DNA of 64,000 bases from Clostridium sp. BSD9I1 (lineage in GTDB: Bacteria > Bacillota > Clostridia > Clostridiales > Clostridiaceae): the NCBI RefSeq assembly GCF_900185645.1, contig NZ_FYAM01000023.1:1054001-1118000 (forward strand), in the 5' to 3' direction. Positions 44,421 through 53,022 of this stretch are shown here, piece by piece. The number at the start of each line of letters is the position of its first letter. Positions within the stretch are counted from its first letter, which is position 1. The translations under genes and the position numbers were made by a program. The notes beneath the pieces are model-generated. The model worked only from the letters and a program-made list of their open reading frames with translations. It ran no database searches and was not told the DNA's origin.

Positions 44421-45074
44421 TTAAAATCCATTTTCCCTTAGAAACTCTAAGGTTATGGATGATTTTTTATTTTTTTCCTCTTTGGCCCTTATGCCTAGTA
44501 GCTTTTCTACATATTTTCCTAACATGTCACATTCTAAGTTAACTATATCTCCTGGTGATTTTTTCAAAAGTATAGTTTCTTCTCCAGTATGTGGAATTAT
44601 GGACACTTTAAATACTCCTTCATCCACATAGGCCACAGTTAAGCTAACTCCATCTATTGCAATCGAGCCTTTATGAACTATATACCTTAATATGTCCTCG
44701 TTTGCCTTAATGGTAATCCAAAATGCATTATCCTCTTTCTCAAAATTCTCAATAATTCCCGTCCCATCTATGTGGCCGCTTACTATGTGTCCCCCAAATC
44801 TTCCATTAGCTTTTAATGCTCTTTCTAAGTTTACATAGCTTCCTCTTTTTAGACTTCCAAGACTGCTGCTTCTTAAAGTTTCAGCCATAACGTCCACTGT
44901 AAATGATGATGATGAGTACTCAGTAACAGTTAAACAAACACCATTGGTACTTATGCTATCACCAAGTTGTACTTCTTCTAATATCTTACTAGCTTTTATA
45001 GTAAGCCTAGCTGATTTTGTTCCTCTTTGAATATCCTGTATTATCCCTATTTCCTCAACTAATCCAGTAAACAT
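44421..45074 (-). CDS. ribE: riboflavin synthase alpha chain
   Basis: 217 residues in two lumazine-binding repeats: MFTGLVEEIG ... DSISTNGVCLTV ... DVMAETLRSSSLG, then GHIVSGHIDGTG ... SIAIDGVSLTV ... IIPHTGEETIL. It dismutates two lumazines to riboflavin. Second gene of the operon, 38 nt after ribD. Confidence 0.96.
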   Translation of the reverse strand: MFTGLVEEIGIIQDIQRGTKSARLTIKASKILEEVQLGDSISTNGVCLTVTEYSSSSFTVDVMAETLRSSSLGSLKRGSYVNLERALKANGRFGGHIVSGHIDGTGIIENFEKEDNAFWITIKANEDILRYIVHKGSIAIDGVSLTVAYVDEGVFKVSIIPHTGEETILLKKSPGDIVNLECDMLGKYVEKLLGIRAKEEKNKKSSITLEFLRENGF

Positions 45075-45112
45075 ACTTACCCTCCTAACTCCTAGTCCCC
45101 TTTGTGTAATAT

Positions 45113-46198
45113 TTATTTCACGTATCCTTCAATTAAAATATCTTCATCAAAGGTTTTAAATATGATATTTTCAAGGATTATACTTTCTCTCATTAATGCT
45201 TTTCCTTCTCCACCAATTGGGGTTTTGGCACTTTCCCCTCCAATAATCTTAGGGGCTATATAAGCCTGAACTTTATCAACTATTCCCTGCTCTATTGCTG
45301 AATAATTCAATGTGCTGCCTCCCTCTAAAAGTATGCTATCTATACCCATTTCTCCAAGTTTTTTTATCATGGCTTGTAAATTTACTCTGCCATCCATATC
45401 TTCAACTATTAAAACTTCTGCTCCCTTAGCTTTTAAAAGCTGTATCTTCTCCTCTGAAGCTTTTTTAGTAGTTGCAATTATAGTTAAAGTTTCGTCCTTT
45501 ATGTTTAATACATTTGAATTTAAAGGTATTCTTAAATTACTATCTACAATTATTCTCTTTGGACTTATACCGCCCTGGATTCTACAAGTAAGGCTTGGGT
45601 TATCTTGAAGTACCGTACCTATTCCCACCATAATTCCTGAAACTTTATTTCTTAATTTATGTACTTCTTCTCTTGCCGCCTCTCCTGTTATCCATTTAGA
45701 ATCTCCAGTAAAAGCTGCTATTTTACCATCCAGTGTCATAGCATATTTCATGATTACAAAAGGACTTTTAGTTCCTATATATTTTATAAATATCTCATTT
45801 GAATTTTTGCATTCTTCCTCTAAAACTCCTGTTATTACCTCAATACCATGCTCTCTTAGAATTTCTACGCCTTTTCCTGCAACCCTTGGGTTAGGATCAA
45901 GCATTCCTACTATAACTTTTTTTATATTATTTTTGATTATTGCATTTACACAAGGAGGAGTTTTCCCATAGTGACAACATGGTTCTAATGTCACATACAT
46001 GGTACTTCCCTCAACATTTTCCTTCGCGCTTGAAAATGCATTTATCTCTGCATGAGGACCACCATAATATTCATGATATCCTTCACCAATTATTTTGTTG
46101 TCCTTTACTATAATTGCCCCAACTAGAGGATTGGGATTTACTCTTCCCTCACCTTTTTTAGCAAGTTCAAGAGCAAGCTTCATGTATTTTTCATTCAC
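45113..46198 (-). CDS. ribD: bifunctional diaminohydroxyphosphoribosylaminopyrimidine deaminase / reductase
   Basis: 361 residues. The deaminase half shows the zinc set HAEINAF and PCCHYGKTPPC with EPC; the reductase half shows MKYAMTLDGKIA and the NADPH-binding LEGGSTLNYSAI. First gene of the operon, GTG start at 46198. Its leader carries the FMN riboswitch. Confidence 0.97.
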   Translation of the reverse strand: MNEKYMKLALELAKKGEGRVNPNPLVGAIIVKDNKIIGEGYHEYYGGPHAEINAFSSAKENVEGSTMYVTLEPCCHYGKTPPCVNAIIKNNIKKVIVGMLDPNPRVAGKGVEILREHGIEVITGVLEEECKNSNEIFIKYIGTKSPFVIMKYAMTLDGKIAAFTGDSKWITGEAAREEVHKLRNKVSGIMVGIGTVLQDNPSLTCRIQGGISPKRIIVDSNLRIPLNSNVLNIKDETLTIIATTKKASEEKIQLLKAKGAEVLIVEDMDGRVNLQAMIKKLGEMGIDSILLEGGSTLNYSAIEQGIVDKVQAYIAPKIIGGESAKTPIGGEGKALMRESIILENIIFKTFDEDILIEGYVK

Positions 46199-46293
46199 AA
46201 TATCACCTTCTCTGCATAGTCTATATAATTTTTTGATTTCCTCATGTTATTTATGCATCATTTCCTAAAGTCTTTTATTTTATTAAAAACAAA

Positions 46294-46316
46294 AAACCCC
46301 AAGCTTTCACTCAGGG
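46294..46316 (-). terminator. second terminator hairpin in the rib leader
   Basis: On the minus strand CCCTGAG and CTTGGGG pair (with G-U pairs) before a run of six T residues. Confidence 0.6.
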
Positions 46317-46356
46317 CTAATAATCAAATAAATTTATTAATTTATATCTAACAAAC

Positions 46357-46388
46357 AAAAGCTCTGAAACATAAGTTTCAGAGCTGGT
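46357..46388 (-). terminator. attenuator hairpin of the FMN riboswitch
   Basis: AGCTCTGAAAC and GTTTCAGAGCT pair perfectly around a 4-nt loop, before a T-rich stretch. It lies about 55 nt downstream of the aptamer, as expected for FMN-induced termination. Confidence 0.8.
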
Positions 46389-46442
46389 AGACACTAAATT
46401 AATTTATACTATAAAAATTATACCTTTTATAGTACAACCTGC

Positions 46443-46553
46443 CTATCTTCTTTCATCCAGACTTTACTGTCGGCCTCGGAATTTCACCGAATCATGCCTT
46501 ACGGCTCGCGGGCTTTACCGCCGGTAGGGATTCACACCCTGCCCTGAAGATAA
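46443..46553 (-). promoter_or_regulatory. FMN riboswitch (RFN element)
   Basis: The minus strand shows the complete RFN core: ATCTTCAGGGCAGGGTGAAATT-like opening, GGTGTGAATCCC, TACCGGCGGTAAAGCCCGCGAGCC, GATTCGGTGAAATTCCGAGGCCGACAGT, TCTGGATGAAAGAAGAT. It senses FMN and turns the riboflavin operon off. Two terminator hairpins follow before ribD. Confidence 0.97.
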
Positions 46554-46574
46554 TTTATTAAGTTTTACAAGTTT

Positions 46575-46603
46575 ATTGTAAACCAGCACATTATATATGT
46601 CAA
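46575..46603 (-). promoter_or_regulatory. promoter of the rib operon
   Basis: TTGACA (46603-46598), 17 nt, TACAAT (46580-46575), just before the riboswitch and just after the stop of mnmH. Confidence 0.75.
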
Positions 46604-46614
46604 TACTAAATTAT

Positions 46615-47640
46615 TTATATCTTCACCTTATCTAATATGGTGACACAACATTCCTCTAAGTTAGTATTGCTCACTTCACAATAGAAATTTCTATCTTTAA
46701 AGTTGTACATAGGATCATAATAAGTAATCATTAATTCGCTAATTACCTCATCATATTCATCCTTTAAAATCTTACCTGTAAACTTTTCTATTCTAGATGC
46801 AGATATATATTTATTCATATTTTTTAAAGCTTCTATTATCTCATATTTACTGCTTTCATTTATTAGATAATCATTTTTTATATTTTTTATACGATATTCT
46901 AAAGGAGCTGTAACATTAATTTGTGTTCCATTTTCGATCGCATTAAACATATACTCTGGCATAACTATCTTATCTATTCTTTTGCTTTCTCCTTCAGTAA
47001 ACACTAAGTTTGTCTTTCTCTTTGATAGCTCTTCAAATACTAAGGATTCAAACATCTTCTGAGAATTTCCTGAGCCTAGCCCTACTGATCCAAGTAATGA
47101 TCCTCTATGATTTGCTGCTGCTTCTAAATCTAAAGTATCATAGCCCATTTCCCTTAATTTACTCAACAAATGAGTCTTACCTGTACCTGTATTTCCATAT
47201 AACACAACAAATTTAATTTCTTCAAATAACCTAGGAAGGCTATGATTTATATATTCTCTATAACCTTTATATCCCTTTGTAACTTTAACAATATCCATTC
47301 CCAGTGCAGTAAACAATGATGCTATAGATGAGCTTCTCATACCGCCTCTAGCACAAAATATAGCTGTCTTTTTCTTTTCATCATCAATTGTCTTATAACT
47401 CTCATACATTTGGGGTAACTTTTTTGAAACAATTTCTATTCCACGCTTCTTTGCCTTATCTTGCGAATCTTTCACATAAATTGTCCCTATTTCTTCTCTT
47501 TCTTCATCAGTGAATAATGGTATATTTACAGCTCCTGGTATAGTAGCTTCTTTAAATTCCTTAGGACTACGTACATCCACAAAAACCATTGGCTTTTTAT
47601 TTTCTTTAAGTACTTCTTCATATTCTAATGATCTTAACAT
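46615..47640 (-). CDS. mnmH: tRNA 2-selenouridine synthase
   Basis: 341 residues. The N-terminal rhodanese domain has FVDVRSPKEF and the catalytic Cys (FCARGGMRSSSIA, about residue 96 from this start). The P-loop domain has VVLYGNTGTGKTHLL and IDKIVMPEYMF. MnmH (SelU, YbbB) replaces the 2-thio group of wobble uridine by selenium from selenophosphate, so the host should make selenophosphate (SelD). ATG 47640 is chosen because GGG lies 9 nt upstream; ATGs at 47649 and 47646 are alternatives. It is separated from the rib promoter by a few nucleotides only. Confidence 0.9.
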   Translation of the reverse strand: MLRSLEYEEVLKENKKPMVFVDVRSPKEFKEATIPGAVNIPLFTDEEREEIGTIYVKDSQDKAKKRGIEIVSKKLPQMYESYKTIDDEKKKTAIFCARGGMRSSSIASLFTALGMDIVKVTKGYKGYREYINHSLPRLFEEIKFVVLYGNTGTGKTHLLSKLREMGYDTLDLEAAANHRGSLLGSVGLGSGNSQKMFESLVFEELSKRKTNLVFTEGESKRIDKIVMPEYMFNAIENGTQINVTAPLEYRIKNIKNDYLINESSKYEIIEALKNMNKYISASRIEKFTGKILKDEYDEVISELMITYYDPMYNFKDRNFYCEVSNTNLEECCVTILDKVKI

Positions 47641-47770
47641 TTTCATCATCCCAACAATTAGTTTATATTTATTAAAATACTTGCCACATATATAAAATTT
47701 AATCCATATATACTTTATAATATCACAAATAAATAAAACATACCAAATTTACTAATTGTCTAGAAAATGC

Positions 47771-48142
47771 TTAAATCTCAGCAATTACATCTATCTCAAC
47801 TAAAAACTTATCTAATAATTGACTGCCTATTGTTGTTCTTACAGGATACGGCTCTTTGAAAAATTCAGCATAAATCTTATTAAACTTTTCGAAGTATTTT
47901 AAATTTGACAAATGTACCGTAACTTTAACCACATCATCCATAGTTGCACCACCGCATTTTAAGATAGCTTGTATATTTTTTAAAACTTGCCTTGTTTGTT
48001 CTTCAATGCCCTTAGGAGCCTTTCCTGTTATAACATCTACTCCTACTTGTCCAGATACATATATAGTGTTTCCAACTATCAAGCCTTGTGAATATGGACC
48101 AACTGGCTTAGGTGCTAATGAAGTTTCAATTTTCTTTTTCAC
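47771..48142 (-). CDS. ridA: RidA family enamine/imine deaminase
   Basis: 123 residues, normal for RidA, which hydrolyses reactive 2-aminoacrylate made by PLP enzymes such as threonine dehydratase. Family features include PVGPYSQGLIVGNTIYVSGQVG and the active-site Arg in PYPVRTTIGSQLL. GTG start at 48142 with GGGGG. Terminating element and copy C of the repeat lie upstream. Confidence 0.94.
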   Translation of the reverse strand: MKKKIETSLAPKPVGPYSQGLIVGNTIYVSGQVGVDVITGKAPKGIEEQTRQVLKNIQAILKCGGATMDDVVKVTVHLSNLKYFEKFNKIYAEFFKEPYPVRTTIGSQLLDKFLVEIDVIAEI

Positions 48143-48224
48143 TTTTAATCCCCCAATATATTAATTGACCTTACTTAATAAATATGAAATATATTTTATA
48201 TTATGAGAATTATAAGTTAAATAC

Positions 48225-48352
48225 TGAAACATCTTAGCAAACTGAGATGTGCTAATTTGTATTGAAACCATTATTTACCATAAATTAGCAAAGGTGATGT
48301 CATAAAGTATTGAAATTAAATTTCAACATTTTACAACACCACCTTGTAATAT
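48225..48352. repeat. structured palindromic repeat, copy C (truncated)
   Basis: Starts with GAAACATCTTAGC-aaac-TGAGATGTGCTAATTT, the first hairpin of copies A and B, and then AATTAGCA. The right part is its own stem: AAGGTGATGTCATAAAGTATTGAAATT (48290-48316) pairs, with a few mismatches, with AATTTCAACATTTTACAACACCACCTT (48318-48344). The internal core of A/B is missing. Confidence 0.6.
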
Positions 48353-48381
48353 TAAAAAGTTAGTTTATTTTATAGATTTCA

Positions 48382-48582
48382 TTACCATAATCCAAATCTT
48401 TTTACATGTTCCATTTTGTCATCTCTATGCTGAACCATTTCTATTGAGCCTAAAACTATATGTGCGAGTCCAAATCCTAAAATACCAGCGCCAATTGCTG
48501 TAGCTGCTTTTTTCTTAACCATTGTAGCACCTGCTCCAGTTACTGCTGCACCTAAAACTGTAGGTATCATTCCCTCACGCAT
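48382..48582 (-). CDS. small hydrophobic protein, unassigned
   Basis: 66 residues: a Gly/Ala-rich stretch with two likely membrane helices (PTVLGAAVTGAGATMV; AATAIGAGILGFGLAHIVLGSIEMV) and a charged C-terminal tail (QHRDDKMEHVKRFGLW). It has a GAGGAGGAA site. Function unknown; the shape suggests a small membrane or stress-type protein. Confidence 0.6.
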   Translation of the reverse strand: MREGMIPTVLGAAVTGAGATMVKKKAATAIGAGILGFGLAHIVLGSIEMVQHRDDKMEHVKRFGLW

Positions 48583-48700
48583 AACTCATTCCTCCTCTTT
48601 TATCCTAATTTTTATTTAAAGAACATAATTATTATTCCACCTATAAACTTATTTATCCTTAATAAAAATAGAAGAAAAGAGTAATTCTATGGTAACTACT

Positions 48701-49516
48701 TTATTTGTCCTTTTGTGCTTTTCCACCTTCTTCTTCAAAAAATCCATCAAAATAATATTTTTCTCCTTCTTTTACAATCAATATATCATATATAACATTA
48801 TTCCCATAATCTATAGTAGCCGAAATAAACCCATCAGATACTCTCACTTCAAAAGGCTTATTTTCATATTGTTTCGTATTTTTATAGCCTTCTTCCGTTA
48901 TAATTTCATCTAAATTATCTTTTATCTTGGAGCTACTTATTTTTTTTATTGTATCCTTGTCACCTCTACTTAATGCCTTCGTAAAGGTTTCTGCAAGTTC
49001 TTTCATAGTACTATTTTTCACACCAATATCGTTAATTAATATATAATTAGAAAGTATATTATTTCTACTTTCCTTGTCTATAAGTTCATAATTACTAGGT
49101 ACAAAGCTGTCGAAATAATACTTTCCATTTTCATCCCTCATCTTTAATGCTACATACTTAGCTTCATTACTATTATTTGTATCAACCTCTACATAAATAA
49201 TATTATTTTCATTTACATGAGTAAAATCATAAGCAAAATCATCATTATCTTTTCCCTTAAAATATTTTTCACTAATATCTAAAAGAACTTTGGTACTAAA
49301 TATGTCTTTATTATGATTTATTACGCTTAAAACCTTTTCATTTCCTGATACTAAAGCATCAATTAATGTAAATGTAGCTTCTTCTGCAGTATTATTTTTT
49401 ATGTTTGCTGTTGATAAATAATTCATATTTATATTTACTTTTGAAGTAGAATTGGAGCACCCTAAAAAGCTCAAAATTATACTTACTGCTAATACTATTA
49501 AGATAAATTTTTTCAT
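48701..49516 (-). CDS. lipoprotein, unassigned
   Basis: 271 residues. A signal peptide with lipobox (LSFLGCSN, Cys20) is followed by two similar halves with a DUF4878/DUF4829-like feel: TLIDALVSGNEKVLSVINHN ... YFKGKDND against AETFTKALSRGDKDTIKKISSS ... KIKDNLDEI. The second ends YYFDGFFEEEGG. Anchored on the outer face of the membrane. Function not known. ATG with GGGGGGAATTAA upstream. Confidence 0.75.
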   Translation of the reverse strand: MKKFILIVLAVSIILSFLGCSNSTSKVNINMNYLSTANIKNNTAEEATFTLIDALVSGNEKVLSVINHNKDIFSTKVLLDISEKYFKGKDNDDFAYDFTHVNENNIIYVEVDTNNSNEAKYVALKMRDENGKYYFDSFVPSNYELIDKESRNNILSNYILINDIGVKNSTMKELAETFTKALSRGDKDTIKKISSSKIKDNLDEIITEEGYKNTKQYENKPFEVRVSDGFISATIDYGNNVIYDILIVKEGEKYYFDGFFEEEGGKAQKDK

Positions 49517-49714
49517 TTAATTCCCCCCTTTGTATAATTTGTAAGCTACTTATATATATGCCTTTGTTATAAATAGTCGCTTGATATTTCTGGTGCTTTA
49601 TAGTAATCCTCAGATTAAAAATTATTTTTTTAATTTTTAATACAATACTGGTGGAAATGAATATAAAAAAGATGATATTATATATTTATATAACACATGG
49701 GGGGTTGGCAAAAG

Positions 49715-50728
49715 ATGTTTAGTACAAACTATAAAATTGCAGATAAATCAGTTTGGCAAGGAAGAATTGATAGTGATACAAATTTTGATGCATTTAGATG
49801 GCATCAATGGGTTGAATTAATAGATTTAAAGAATGAGCATTTAATTCCTTTCGATGGACAATTAGGTTTTGCCTTCATTGGATTTTGTTGTGATGAAGGA
49901 ATTAATAGAAATAAAGGTAGAACTGGTGCTTCTAAAGGTCCCGAAAGTATTAGAAAGGAGCTTGCACATCTTCCTTGTTGCTTTACACAAGAAGTCAAAC
50001 TTTTTGATGCTGGAGACATACTTTGCGAAAACATTTCTTTAGAAGAAAGTCAAGACTTACTTTCAAAAGCAGTAGACAAGATTTTAAGCTTAAACTTATT
50101 TCCCATAGTCTTAGGTGGAGGACACGAGACAGCTTGGGGACATTATAGTGGTATTTTAGGTAATTTATCTAAAAATAATCCTAAACCTAATATTGGTATA
50201 ATAAATTTTGATGCTCATTTTGATATTAGACCTTATCCAAATGGTAGTCATTCAGGTTCTATGTTTAGACAAATAGCTGATATTTGTGAAGAAAAAAGCT
50301 TAGAATATTCCTACATGTGTCTTGGAATTCAAAAACACAGTAATACTGTAGATTTGTTTAAAACTGCTGACAAATTAGGAGTGGATTATATTTTAGCAAA
50401 GGATATTTTAAATAGTGACGATTGGAATGTATTTGAAAGATTAGATGAGTTTATAAAACTTAGAGATCATATTTACATAACTATATGTTCAGATGTATTT
50501 TCTTCAGCATTTGCACCAGGAGTTAGTGCATCTCAACCGCTGGGACTTGATCCTGAAAAAGTAATAAAGTTTATTAAATATATTTTAAAATCCAATAAAG
50601 TTGTGAGCTTTGATATTGCTGAGGTTTCTCCAAGATTTGATTTGGACAACACCACAGCAAATTTAGCTGCAGTAATCATTTTTTCAGTAATAAATACAAT
50701 GGCTCATATATGTAATTTATCACTATAG
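49715..50728 (+). CDS. hutG: formimidoylglutamase / arginase-family hydrolase
   Basis: 338 residues of the ureohydrolase family, with metal motifs GGGHETAWGH, NFDAHFDIRPYPNGSHSGS and CSDVFSSAFAPGVSAS. The last closely resembles HutG, which splits N-formimidoyl-glutamate to glutamate and formamide in His breakdown. In the arginase family this site has Asp-x-Asp; here the first Asp position appears to be Cys, a point to check. ATG 49715, about 9 nt after GGGGGG; an in-frame ATG at 49697 has no site. No other hut gene is adjacent. Confidence 0.8.
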   Translation: MFSTNYKIADKSVWQGRIDSDTNFDAFRWHQWVELIDLKNEHLIPFDGQLGFAFIGFCCDEGINRNKGRTGASKGPESIRKELAHLPCCFTQEVKLFDAGDILCENISLEESQDLLSKAVDKILSLNLFPIVLGGGHETAWGHYSGILGNLSKNNPKPNIGIINFDAHFDIRPYPNGSHSGSMFRQIADICEEKSLEYSYMCLGIQKHSNTVDLFKTADKLGVDYILAKDILNSDDWNVFERLDEFIKLRDHIYITICSDVFSSAFAPGVSASQPLGLDPEKVIKFIKYILKSNKVVSFDIAEVSPRFDLDNTTANLAAVIIFSVINTMAHICNLSL

Positions 50729-50733
50729 AAATA

Positions 50734-50875
50734 GCACGACATTTTTAATGTTGAACCGCCTGCAGTGAATTTGCATTTAGGAAGGCGTTCGCTACGGAAA
50801 AGAGCTTTTAATTGCTTGCTCAATGCTTTCTACAATGCAAATTCACTGCTTGTGTTCAACATTAAAAACGTCGCA
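50734..50875. repeat. structured palindromic repeat, copy D (MITE-like)
   Basis: The ends are long imperfect inverted repeats of about 40 bp: 50734-50775 (CGACATTTTTAATGTTGAAC ... GCAGTGAATTTGCAT) and 50835-50874 (ATGCAAATTCACTGC ... GTTCAACATTAAAAACGTCG). In the middle is GCGTTCGCTACGGAAAAGAGC, the core shared with copies A and B. No ORF. Its right end is 10 nt from the stop of the DsrE-like gene, so it probably serves as a terminator for both flanking genes. Confidence 0.8.
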
Positions 50876-50884
50876 ATATCCTTT

Positions 50885-51376
50885 TTATATGAATAACTGT
50901 ATGTTAGAATTCAATGCATCTCTCATATAATCTTGAGCTGTTATGATTGTAAATCCTTCAATAAACTCTTCTTCCTTAAACCCCATCACTTCTACAGACA
51001 TTTTACATCCGTAGAATTTAACTCCCTTTTTTATTGCTCCATTTAAAAATTTTGTTAAAGTAGGTGTTTCTGTATCTTCCATCATCTTTTGAAGCATTGC
51101 CTTTCCAACTCCAGCCATATTCATTTTTGATAGTGGAAGCTGCTCAGGTCCTACAGGCGTTACAGAATCAAACATCTTTTCATAGGCTGTTTTATCTTCT
51201 AAAGTCATTCTTTCAGGATCTCTTACTAAAAATAGTCCCCAAAAGGCACAAAATATACTCACATCTACTCCAATATCACTTGCTGCATTTGCAATAGTAA
51301 GAGCAGCCAAAGCTTTATCATAATCGCCACTAAAAAGAACTAAGCTTAATTTCTTATTGTCTACGTTATTATCCAA
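50885..51376 (-). CDS. DsrE/DsrF/DrsH-like family protein
   Basis: 163 residues with a DrsE/TusD-like fold: LVLFSGDYDKALAALTIANAASDIGVDVSIFCAFWGL, then FLNGAIKKGVKFYGCKMSVEVMGFKEEEF, where the Cys is the likely sulfur-carrying residue. Such proteins relay persulfides. Start is TTG 51376 behind AGGAGG. It follows the large permease on the same strand (82 nt) and may be co-transcribed with it. Confidence 0.8.
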   Translation of the reverse strand: MDNNVDNKKLSLVLFSGDYDKALAALTIANAASDIGVDVSIFCAFWGLFLVRDPERMTLEDKTAYEKMFDSVTPVGPEQLPLSKMNMAGVGKAMLQKMMEDTETPTLTKFLNGAIKKGVKFYGCKMSVEVMGFKEEEFIEGFTIITAQDYMRDALNSNIQLFI

Positions 51377-51458
51377 ATTACTTACCTCCTACATTTATAG
51401 TATTTATTAAGTACTTAAATTTTTATATTTTTCTTAATAACACTAACTAACTTATTAA

Positions 51459-52832
51459 TTAAATCAATATAAATGCTGCAATTACTGTAGTCATAATTCC
51501 TACTATTACTGGAATCATATTTTTTCTAGCTAAATCAAAGGGTTTAACATCACAAATTGCTGCAACCGATACAACACTCCATGGTATAGCAGTTCCTCCT
51601 ATCCAAATTGAAAGTACTTGCCCAAAGGCTGCTACCTTTGATGTATCAGTTCCTATTGCTGTATTAAAAGCATGTGCCAATGTTCCCATAAGAGGAAGTC
51701 CTCCAAAGGCAGAACCGCTTACTCCAAGTATAACAGCTACAAACCCTTGAATTGAAATCACTGAAAAACTAGATAGTGTTATTTTACTGGATATATACAT
51801 TGCCATATCTGTTAAAAGCCCTGTAGCATTATTACCCAAAATCTCCTTTGCCGTATTCTCACTTCCTAAAAAGAAAAAAGCACCTATAACTATTACTGGA
51901 GCAAAAACTTTTATACCAAACACAAAACCGTCCTTTATGTATCTTGTTACTTCGCCTAAGGACTTTACTACTCCAAAATTTAAAATAGATGTAAATATTA
52001 AAATTAAAATAGCAGTTCCTCCTATTAAAGCTGTTGCACCTTGACCCTTTAACTTAAACATGTATATAAAAATTACATCTATTAAAAATACTATAGGGGT
52101 AGATATTGCTATGAGCTTTGGATTATGCAGTGGCGGATCTTTATCAATCACCACCTCTTGAATATGCTGTTCCTCATTATAATCATCAACTTTATTTGTT
52201 TCTCTTTTCATAATAAAAAATGCAGTTCCTACAGTAAAAACACTCATCGTAATCCAAAAGGGTATACTTTGCCTTACTATTATAAATGTATCATTTATCC
52301 CTGCAGTCTTAGCAGTTATTGCAGGTGCACCCTGAATAAAAAAATCACTAGATAGCGCTATTCCCTTGCCAAATAAAGATAAAGCAACTGCTGCCCAAAT
52401 TTTTGGAAGACCTGCTTTTACAGCAGCAGGCACCATTATTGCGCCAATAAATACGGTTGCAGGAGTTGGCCATATAAACCAAGAGGTTATAGTTACAGTG
52501 AGACCTAAAACAAAAAAAGCTACTACCTTGTTTATCATAAATTTTCTTAATGGATTTACAATAAGTTCATCTGCACCTATATCGCTTAAAGACTTTGACA
52601 TAGCATTTACCATAGAAATTATAAGCACAATTTCTATAAACTCTCTGCCAGATACTAATATGGCCCTATAAATAATTTGCACTGCCTCCAAAACATTCGA
52701 AGTTTTTATTAATCCAATTATACCTATCCCTAATATACATGGTATTACAACATCCTTTTTAAAAAATATAATTCCAATAACTAAAATAATTATTGCTAAA
52801 TATACATAGTGTATCAATCCTAATGTAATCAT
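51459..52832 (-). CDS. putative permease of the ion-transporter (IT) superfamily
   Basis: 457 residues, about 11-12 membrane helices (IILVIGIIFFKKDVVIPCILGIGIIGLI; FFVLGLTVTITSWFIWPTPATVFIGAIMVPA; TGLLTDMAMYISSKITLSS). Acidic loop with DDYNEEQHIQEVVIDKD around 215. The pattern recalls the GntP/CitM/NhaD group that moves organic acids or ions, but I cannot fix the substrate. DsrE-like gene follows, which may imply a sulfur-containing substrate (guess). Confidence 0.65.
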   Translation of the reverse strand: MITLGLIHYVYLAIIILVIGIIFFKKDVVIPCILGIGIIGLIKTSNVLEAVQIIYRAILVSGREFIEIVLIISMVNAMSKSLSDIGADELIVNPLRKFMINKVVAFFVLGLTVTITSWFIWPTPATVFIGAIMVPAAVKAGLPKIWAAVALSLFGKGIALSSDFFIQGAPAITAKTAGINDTFIIVRQSIPFWITMSVFTVGTAFFIMKRETNKVDDYNEEQHIQEVVIDKDPPLHNPKLIAISTPIVFLIDVIFIYMFKLKGQGATALIGGTAILILIFTSILNFGVVKSLGEVTRYIKDGFVFGIKVFAPVIVIGAFFFLGSENTAKEILGNNATGLLTDMAMYISSKITLSSFSVISIQGFVAVILGVSGSAFGGLPLMGTLAHAFNTAIGTDTSKVAAFGQVLSIWIGGTAIPWSVVSVAAICDVKPFDLARKNMIPVIVGIMTTVIAAFILI

Positions 52833-52950
52833 AGTTTTCTCCTGCCTTCTTATATTGAAAATACAATATATAAAACTATGTTTTGTTTAAATCTCAAATA
52901 TTATTCTAATTAGGGAATATTATTTCATCGAATGTTTTGTTTTAATTGCA

Positions 52951-52979
52951 TTGACAACAAAGTGTTATTATTGTAAACT
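52951..52979 (+). promoter_or_regulatory. promoter of bioY
   Basis: TTGACA (52951-52956), 17 nt, TAAACT (52974-52979). The -10 box lies within the left half of the BirA operator. Confidence 0.65.
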
Positions 52980-53003
52980 TTATTTAAATATTAGGTTTAC
53001 AAT
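52970..53003 (+). promoter_or_regulatory. BirA operator of bioY
   Basis: ATTGTAAAC (52970-52978) and GTTTACAAT (52995-53003) are exact inverted repeats with a 16-nt spacer, the standard BirA-type arrangement. birA itself ends convergently downstream. Confidence 0.88.
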
Positions 53004-53022
53004 AAATTTAGGAGGTTTTTTA

